Assembly: GCA_020137815.1 (NCBI GenBank)
Contig: CM035350.1
Coordinates: forward strand, 4,410,418 to 4,474,417
DNA from: Hormiphora californensis
Taxonomy: Eukaryota > Ctenophora > Tentaculata > Cydippida > Pleurobrachiidae
Length of the DNA stretch: 64,000 nt
Reading direction: 5' to 3'
Every line of letters begins with the position of its first letter. Position 1 is the first letter of the stretch. Below the pieces are notes generated by a model. The model worked only from the letters and a program-made list of their open reading frames with translations, had not been told where the DNA came from and did no database searches. Shown here piece after piece: positions 58,485-64,000 of this stretch. Both the position numbers and the translations under genes were made by a program.

Positions 58485-59062
58485 ACTGAAGTTGCTGCCG
58501 CCATTGCTATTGAGTGTGTTACCCCCATCAATCATATTGCATTACCCGTACAATTTCAATTTTAACTTGTCCCCCGTTAAATAGTTTGTGTGTTTTATGG
58601 CTGAGGAATCTCGGACAATTTCCCCTAACCCCACTGAACTGCACACGGGCTGTTTCGAAAATACACAACCATTGCACAACAGTGTGTCCCGTATGGACCA
58701 ATTGAGGACCGATGTGTGTGTGTGGGGCGCGACGACATTCTCAATGTAAACTTGGCGCAATACGCGCGCACTGTCTTTCAAACTGACGTACCCCAAATCT
58801 TGTCCCTTGTTTCTCGGTCGCCTGGTGGCGGACGATTCACGATAAGGGTCTCTGATCTCTCAGTGATCAGTCCCATTCCATGTAATAATACTTTACAAAC
58901 GAATTAAAACACGTCAATTTCCCACGAATAAAAACATTGCATACATCTGAAGAAATTAGTAAAAACAAAAACGATCAAGATGAAAATAAATTAGGATCAT
59001 TTCAGTTGTCAAGTGTCCCTTTCGTCAGACTAAGTGTCCCTACCAGCTACCACACACATACT
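58485..59062. other. Spacer between convergent SPCS2 and PISD genes
   Basis: The two 3' ends face each other across about 580 bp. No gene or element recognised. Confidence 0.5.
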
Positions 59063-62000
59063 TTAGGCCTTTTTCTCCGCTCCAAACTCAGTACTGTCTA
59101 TTATGTGCTCGATAACCTCATCTCCTAACTTCTTGAGCTGGTCGGTGGGTTCTGAAATTGTCTTTACAACAGCATCGATGGTATCCCTCAAATCCTCCAT
59201 AACTGGATCCTCGGCTTCCTCAGTGGGGATCTCCCCGAGCGGATTACCCAGTCTTATCGTCTCGTCAGCTGAAGGGGAATGGGCGATTTTAGAAGAGCAA
59301 GAAACCGGGGCTTTAGGATACCGTAATCTGGGGTAACTTTGTTTTGCAGGGTAACTTTGGACACTTTCAAAATTTGGCTTTAGTCCAAAATTACCAACAG
59401 ATAACGACAGATTAGGCATAATTTTTGGGTGTACAAGTAATTGACTCACAAATGTCTAACTAACGGTACAATTATTTTTTTCAATTCTATGCTAATTAGC
59501 TCCTAATTAGGGGCAAACATAATTGATGTCAAAATCGCTAAAAATGTTCAAATCAAAATGGGTACCATAGATTTGACCGGGCTAATGACCGAATCAAGTT
59601 TGCTCCATAGAGTGGAAGGGTTTCGATCAAATAATTCGGGGCACCATTTTTCAAACCCGATCAATTACTTTAATTGAGACTAATAGGGGTGGCTAATGTT
59701 ACCCCACCATTTTTTGAATTTTGGGGTAACTTTGGACGGGGTGCCAAAGTTACCCCACACTACAGGTTTTGAACTTTTGGTGTCTGTAGAGTTACCTTAG
59801 ACCCTCTCTGAATTGTTTAGGGCCATAAAACCAAGATTCAGCCCACTCCACGCCCATTTCCATCCATCTATTCGATAGGTTAGTGAAAAACTAGGAGTTG
59901 GACTATTTTATGGAGCTAAATCACAGAAATCCGGCCTGAAACCCATCAAACTTCAATAATTTGGGGTTCCTCATCCATCCTGTAGCTTGTTAGATGGTAT
60001 TGGATCTCTAGGCGAGTGTTCTAGTTCTTGTAGACAATCTATGCAGGAGCACAGGTACCAAAACTCCTTTATTTAGCCAGTACCCATAAGTATACCACTT
60101 CCTGTCTATCAAATTTCAGCGAAAATAACTAACACACTCGCCTAGAGATCCAATACCATCTAACAAACTACTGGGTGGATGAGGGACCCCAGATTACTGA
60201 AGTTTGATGGGTTTCAGGCCGGATGTGGCAACCTCTAAATCAAGTCCGATTGAGCTGAAATTTTATTTGGTGGCTAGTTTTATCATTCCTCACGCCCAAA
60301 AAAGTAGAGTCGACATCAACAAATTTTAAATCATGGGGTTTGACCAACCCTATTGTTCTTTTTTAATTTATTGACCCATTTAAACCCCATTTAAACATTT
60401 TAGGTTCATTTATTTATCGTTGCAAAATGTTCGGATTTATGTTTGTTCCAATATTACTATCGTGGGGTAACTTTGGACGGGTGTCCAAAGTTACCCCACC
60501 CTACTTCCAAAGTTACCCCATGCCCTAAAACCCCACTTACACTAAAATACACGTTAATTAATGTAATTAAATGAGAGGGGACCAAAAATTTCACTAGTTA
60601 TATCTGGTGTACTAGGTCTGGAACGGGATTATTTGGTTCAAAAATTTTCGAGTGTGGTTCTGGCAAGGAGTTATTTTAGGAGAATGCTAAAAAGTGGTAC
60701 AAAGTTACCCCAACTTACGGTACGTGATAATGTGAGGGCGATGTAAAATCTGACTGTGCCGTACAGGGAATAATTCAGGTTGAACTCATTGAAATTTATA
60801 ATGTAATATAAAAACTAGAAAATAAGGAGGATAGTGGTGACCTACTTTCAAGATTGAAGGTGAAGCTCTTGGGTGCTTCAAACATTAGCACAATTGTAGA
60901 CCCAAAGTTGAACCCTCCCACCATCTCGCCCCGTGACAGCTCCTGTTGAGGCTCCAGAAGTATCTCAGTGTCTTTTGTGAAACTGAGGAAACCTTTGTTC
61001 GTCTGTATTGCATCAGCACTGTCCTGAGGGGAGGGGAGTTTAGTTTTCTAGCCTTCCTTTACCGGTGAAAGAGGGTCGAGTAAGTGGGGGTTAAAATAAG
61101 GGGACTGGGTATTATTTATTTGTGCATACGACCCTCCTTTACAGTTCTACTTGAAATGTCTGAGAGAATTAAAGAAAGGTCGACAGTTCACTGTTCTGCT
61201 CAGGAAGGTGAGAGATAACAGAACTTATCAGTACCTTGAGGAAGTCAATTCGTATTGATCCGACGTTAGTGGCACCCACTGCAGTATACGAAAAGTAGCC
61301 GTGTTTCCAAGACCCAGAAAGCAGCACCCTCTCATTTAGTACCAGGATGTTTCTAACAATCTTGCACACGGAGGGGTTAACTGACATCAATGTGCCTGGG
61401 AGGGACGCGGGTTAACATTTGTATCCAAAGGCTGGCGGCCGGGGTTTAGGTTTCCTAGAAACCGTTTCTAATGCTTTATCAGGGCCTGTTATCTCTATTT
61501 TAATCGCCCTTCGCATCGAAAACTGGGGCAATAAATACAAAAGATGCACAAGATGATTTACCTGGGAAGTGTATAACTTTATCTACAGTCCAGGAACAGG
61601 GCGAGTGGAAGAGATGGTAATCACCGGGGGCCAGGTACAGTACACAATAAAACAAATCATTATTAACTGGGTCCCTGAGAGCTGGCGATGATCCAAGAAA
61701 TCTCTCCACAGGGTATCTAACACCCTTTACCTGCTCCACAATACCATCCTTGCACCTTCCGTAGTGCAACACCCTACCATCGCAGGGTACCACAAGAGGT
61801 GAGGTGGAGTCAATGTGCCTAACTGAGGGCTTTAACTCTCGCTGGAAGAACTCCCCCAGCGAGTTGTAAGCTTGGACTGATTCCTCGGCTGCCTCCTCTA
61901 GATTTACACCGAAGTACCTAGGCACAAGGAGCGTGGTTAGGACTCAGGATCATGTAGCGACCACAGAACTCCCAGAAGATGATACCAAACAATATATCTT

Positions 62001-63361
62001 AGTCATTCTCTAACTCGATCAATGTCATAGATGTAACGTACCAGCAGTAAAAGTTGAGGATTGGTGTTAGGACGGGTTTAGGGAGCTGTTTCTCTCCGAC
62101 GTATCCTATAATTCGTGATCCGGTCCGCAGAGGAAACAACTGATACAGGTATGCCTACAGGACATTGGGTTAGCATAACTGGTTCAGGTTAGAAGGGAAC
62201 ATATATGACAACATATAATATGTGGGGAATATAATGCGGTAAAATAAATATCAGGCCAATGCTCTAAAATCGAAGGGAAGGGCAGTCAATCAGAGAAAAG
62301 TTATCTCACCAAATAGTCATCGACCTCGACCTCAGATGGATTAGACGCCAGCGCTCGTAGCCTCTTTTGCTCTCGCTTCCGCGACTTGTAAATCTAAGCA
62401 GTAAATTGAAACGTTGGACTAAATAGCAGGATGGAAAAGAATGTGAATTTGTATGTTGAGAAGTGAGAACTGATCGTCCTCAATATTGTCTCGACTCCCA
62501 CTCAATAGGCCTTCACACTTATTGTCTACCAAACTGTCACGAGTTCGCATCATACCCCCAGTTTTCAGCAAGATTTTATCTTGACAAGATCTAGTGTAAA
62601 TTATAACTTGAATAAGGTTTCTACTACACATTAGTTCACAACTTCGCATACCTGTATTATACAGATAAAGACAAGGCTAAGGATAAATGGGTTGTTGAAC
62701 CAGGACTTCCGTACAAATGTGAATACAGTAGCTACACTGAATCCTGCTGCTGCAACTGAAATGGGAAATCGGGTCATGATCAACAGGGATATCAGCTAGT
62801 CAAATTAGCAATGAGAGGTTGTCAGCATTGGCCACTGATCTCATACGATCCAAGTGAGAATAATGGCATCGCGCTGACAGAAGATAGGGAAAACCTACAT
62901 GTTGAGAGTTAAACCTACGTTTTAGAGACACCTTGAGAGCAAGGCAAGTCAGATGTTTTAGGTCGGTTAAACGAGGGAGAAGGATTTCATTCAGGCAATC
63001 ATAAGACTGGTAAGACCATTGATTAGGTAACATTTTGTAGGCAAAATAAACGAGAAAAGGGACCGCCGACGTAGTTGCCTGGGTACTTATAGCACCCATA
63101 TTAGGTGATCTCATTATGTCAGTTTCATGACCCAACTACCCGTCAGGTCGGTATGAACTCACAAAGCTGGGTCGTGTGAAAGCCAAAAAAAATGTGCAAT
63201 CATAGTTTAACAAGCCAACTATTTTCTAAAAAAGTAGAGCCAAAAAGCTGTCGAGTGCAGCTGCTGAGCTATGTAAGAGGGTAATCGAGGAAACCAGTTG
63301 TGCAAGTTGTGCAGTGGCAGCTCCGAGGGTGGAGAGCTGATCACACCGATACCCACACACC

Positions 63362-63427
<66 letters not shown>

Positions 63428-63592
63428 GGGGGTACAATAACTGGTGAGAGAGATGGAAAGATAGCGAGAGAGAGGGGTAGAAACGTGCCCGTTTACATAG
63501 TGGGGAGGCACATTTTGGGACGGTGGCATCACAGATCCTCCAACGTGCCGAATACCGATGACTCATTCACCCCCCTGGCGATAACAGGGGAT

Positions 63593-63645
<53 letters not shown>

Positions 63646-64000
63646 GAGAGAGATAGAGAGAGAGAGAGATAGATAGGGAGAGAGATAGATAGATAGGGAG
63701 AGGGGGATGGGATATGAAGCATGTTACATGTATAATGCTGGGTGCAAACTGTGCAGAGCAAGATGAAATCACAGAGCTACAACAGCAGGCCATGTCCATG
63801 ATGTTTCGAAAGAGGGAGAGAAATGAGGGGATATCATGCCCAAGGTGAGTACACGTTTGAGGGTGATCCTGTCAGGTCAATGCTCTGACAGGGATAATAT
63901 GCGCTTGCCAGCACAGTAATCACTACTACATAGCTCTGTACTCACCAAAAGGAGATGCCAAGCAGACAGCTGATTTTCCTATACCGTATCCACCTCGAAG
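59063..64000 (-). CDS. PISD: Phosphatidylserine decarboxylase (PISD), 5' end beyond the window
   Basis: Eight phase-consistent exons are visible: 63946-64000 (partial), 62652-62755, 62310-62393, 62042-62154, 61562-61917, 61235-61395, 60846-61023 and 59063-59268. The enzyme makes phosphatidylethanolamine at the mitochondrial inner membrane. Seen: a membrane segment ([16 protein letters not shown]), [71 protein letters not shown] (catalytic His region), [19 protein letters not shown] and [11 protein letters not shown]. The self-cleavage site reads [16 protein letters not shown], so the usual LGST is FGST; cleavage would be before the Ser, which becomes the pyruvoyl group. After RLGNPLGE there is an extra acidic tail of about 55 aa ([20 protein letters not shown]) not found in the human enzyme. 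Intron 7 holds the 59319-60722 foldback element. Confidence 0.94.
59319..60722. mobile_element. 1.4-kb nested foldback element with TA duplication in PISD intron
   Basis: The ends are TACCGTAATCTGGGGTAACT and AGTTACCCCAACTTACGGTA, inverted copies with TA at each border. The GGGGTAACTTTGGAC motif recurs in both orientations inside (59349, 59721, 60464, 60486). A second inverted repeat sits in the centre (59935-60245; arms start GGCCTGAAACCCATCAAACT). No coding frame. TA target and long inverted ends fit a Tc1-mariner-type MITE. Confidence 0.75.
63362..63428. repeat. (GA)n microsatellite
   Basis: About 33 GA units with one slip, in the PISD intron. Confidence 0.95.
63595..63690. repeat. (GA)n and GATA-type microsatellite
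   Basis: About 25 GA units grading into AGATAGATAGGGAGAG units. Confidence 0.95.

Larger units (their letters stand above)
62756..63945. other. PISD intron 1 as visible, with GA tracts
   Basis: A 1.2-kb intron with GA microsatellites at 63362-63428 and 63595-63690. Long frames across the GA tracts are artefacts. Confidence 0.7.

Overview
The window is nuclear DNA of an invertebrate animal, probably an early-branching one; a sponge is plausible but not proven. It holds GT-AG split genes with mostly short introns, a CEP164 ciliary-appendage protein, a MiT/TFE bHLH-zipper factor, a neuronal-calcium-sensor protein, a rhodopsin-like receptor and many animal-type non-autonomous transposons. No bacterial operon, CRISPR array, rRNA or tRNA was recognised. 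All exon models come from reading splice sites, phase and family similarity by eye; no transcript or database support was available.

Layout. 1-6 kb: a CD225/dispanin membrane protein (minus) and an unrecognised 179-aa protein (minus). 6.8-7.8 kb: a foldback element. 8.1-11.6 kb: complete ARMC1 (minus, 7 exons, 275 aa). 11.7-16.2 kb: gene-poor, repeat-rich. 16.3-19.1 kb: a C7orf57-like gene (minus). 19.5-23.1 kb: CEP164 as one 1198-codon exon (minus). 24.4-25.5 kb: an intronless GPCR (minus). 27.3-28.8 kb: an MDH1B-like malate dehydrogenase (plus) whose first visible exon has four single-base insertions. 30.1-35.7 kb: a hippocalcin/neurocalcin-type calcium sensor (minus) with a duplicated EF4 exon. 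35.7-41.9 kb: gene-poor. 42.0-44.5 kb: a MiT/TFE factor (plus). 45.3-48.7 kb: cofactor-independent phosphoglycerate mutase (minus). 48.9-49.8 kb: an intronless SLC25 carrier (minus). 50.7-54.3 kb: minisatellite, LINE 3' end and a composite repeat cluster with degenerate TTAGGG runs. 54.5-58.5 kb: SPCS2 (plus). 59.1-64.0 kb: phosphatidylserine decarboxylase (minus, continuing past the right edge).

The genes are mostly unrelated housekeeping and signalling genes. Possible links are mitochondrial or organelle function (ARMC1, the SLC25 carrier, PISD), cilia (CEP164, perhaps C7orf57-like and MDH1B-like) and carbon metabolism (iPGM, MDH). The most striking pattern is at splice sites: in two unrelated genes (iPGM and SPCS2) a tandem array has copied the 3' splice site itself, giving 4 and 6 extra AG acceptors upstream of the true one. 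A third array starts exactly at an iPGM 5' splice site. The second pattern is an abundance of foldback or MITE-like elements of at least six sequence families, several with intact target-site duplications.
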